This document shows positions 41,023 to 41,206 of a stretch of 41,206 bases of DNA, one piece after another. The DNA is taken from NCBI RefSeq assembly GCF_018614975.1, contig NZ_JAGGNR010000043.1, positions 1 to 41,206 on the forward strand, written 5' to 3'. The notes beneath the pieces were generated by a model. The model worked only from the letters and a program-made list of their open reading frames with translations. It had not been told where the DNA came from and did not search any database. Source of the stretch: Paenibacillus polymyxa (GTDB lineage Bacteria; Bacillota; Bacilli; Paenibacillales; Paenibacillaceae). Numbering within the stretch: position 1 is the first letter of the stretch; the number at the start of each line of letters is the position of its first letter. The position numbers and the translations under genes were made by a program.

Positions 41023-41206
41023 CGGCTGATCCCCACCTCTCATAGATAAATGGAATAGTAAACATTCTTAATATGCATTTTACTCATGAAAGAATGCCAT
41101 GTAAAATTTATGATAGCAAACAACGTTTCCATTCATTTTCATTTTAACTTAAACGATTACGTTGATTATATAAGGAGCCATTCCGGTAATGAAGTAATTT
41201 GAGCTT

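Noticed and set aside
1..41206. tRNA, rRNA, CRISPR arrays or prophage genes
   Set aside because: No tRNA cloverleaf with a GGTTCGAATCC-type arm, no regularly spaced repeats and no phage structural or integrase genes were seen on either strand.

Overview
The window looks like chromosomal DNA of a mid-GC, Gram-positive spore-former of the Bacillales, most likely Paenibacillus. The basis is strong AGGAGG-type ribosome binding sites, many TTG/GTG starts, lipoproteins with Bacillales lipoboxes, an LTA-synthase-like enzyme, an HmoB-like haem monooxygenase, a MarR-ABC-ABC exporter operon and a cytoplasmic GH13 amylase. This placement is inferred from protein families and gene style, not from a search.

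Layout. 1-206: the tail of a degenerate IS3/IS150-type element. 244-2116: a HAD phosphatase, an unknown basic protein and a SMI1/KNR4 protein. 2295-9279 (minus strand): a purine-salvage cluster comprising a PotABCD-like ABC transporter (lipoprotein, two permeases, ATPase), a nucleoside hydrolase and adenine deaminase, preceded by a leader hairpin that looks like an attenuator. 9526-12872: a DUF2294-like protein, a zinc-ribbon membrane protein and a DUF3105 membrane protein whose promoter sits in a palindromic operator. 12874-17814: a second nucleoside hydrolase, an MMPL/RND-type exporter with a divergent TetR regulator, and a GNAT acetyltransferase. 17855-23909: a lipid kinase, a DUF697-like membrane protein and a MarR-ABC-ABC operon.

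24047-26573 is a strikingly AT-rich cassette bounded by two bidirectional hairpin terminators. It holds a previously uncalled 28-residue hydrophobic peptide gene (minus strand, with its own promoter, ribosome binding site and terminator). Divergent from it is an operon of a lone winged-helix regulator (frameshifted in its last turn), a BcrA-like ABC ATPase, a six-helix permease and a 62-residue two-helix protein. This is the best candidate for an undescribed system: a membrane-active peptide with a dedicated export or immunity transporter, or a small toxin module.

26630-41022: glucuronate isomerase behind a LacI-type/cre-like operator, an MBL-fold hydrolase, a lipoprotein, a cytoplasmic alpha-amylase, a DinG/Rad3-type helicase with an N-terminal nuclease-like domain, a small XRE/membrane-protein pair under tandem 16-bp palindromes, an HmoB-like monooxygenase, an LTA-synthase family protein, a LysR regulator divergent from an Asp-nucleophile alpha/beta-hydrolase, a truncated nitrilase-family gene and a second LysR regulator. 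A ~105-nt intergenic hairpin repeat occurs three times in the same orientation (6956, 11175, 31701).
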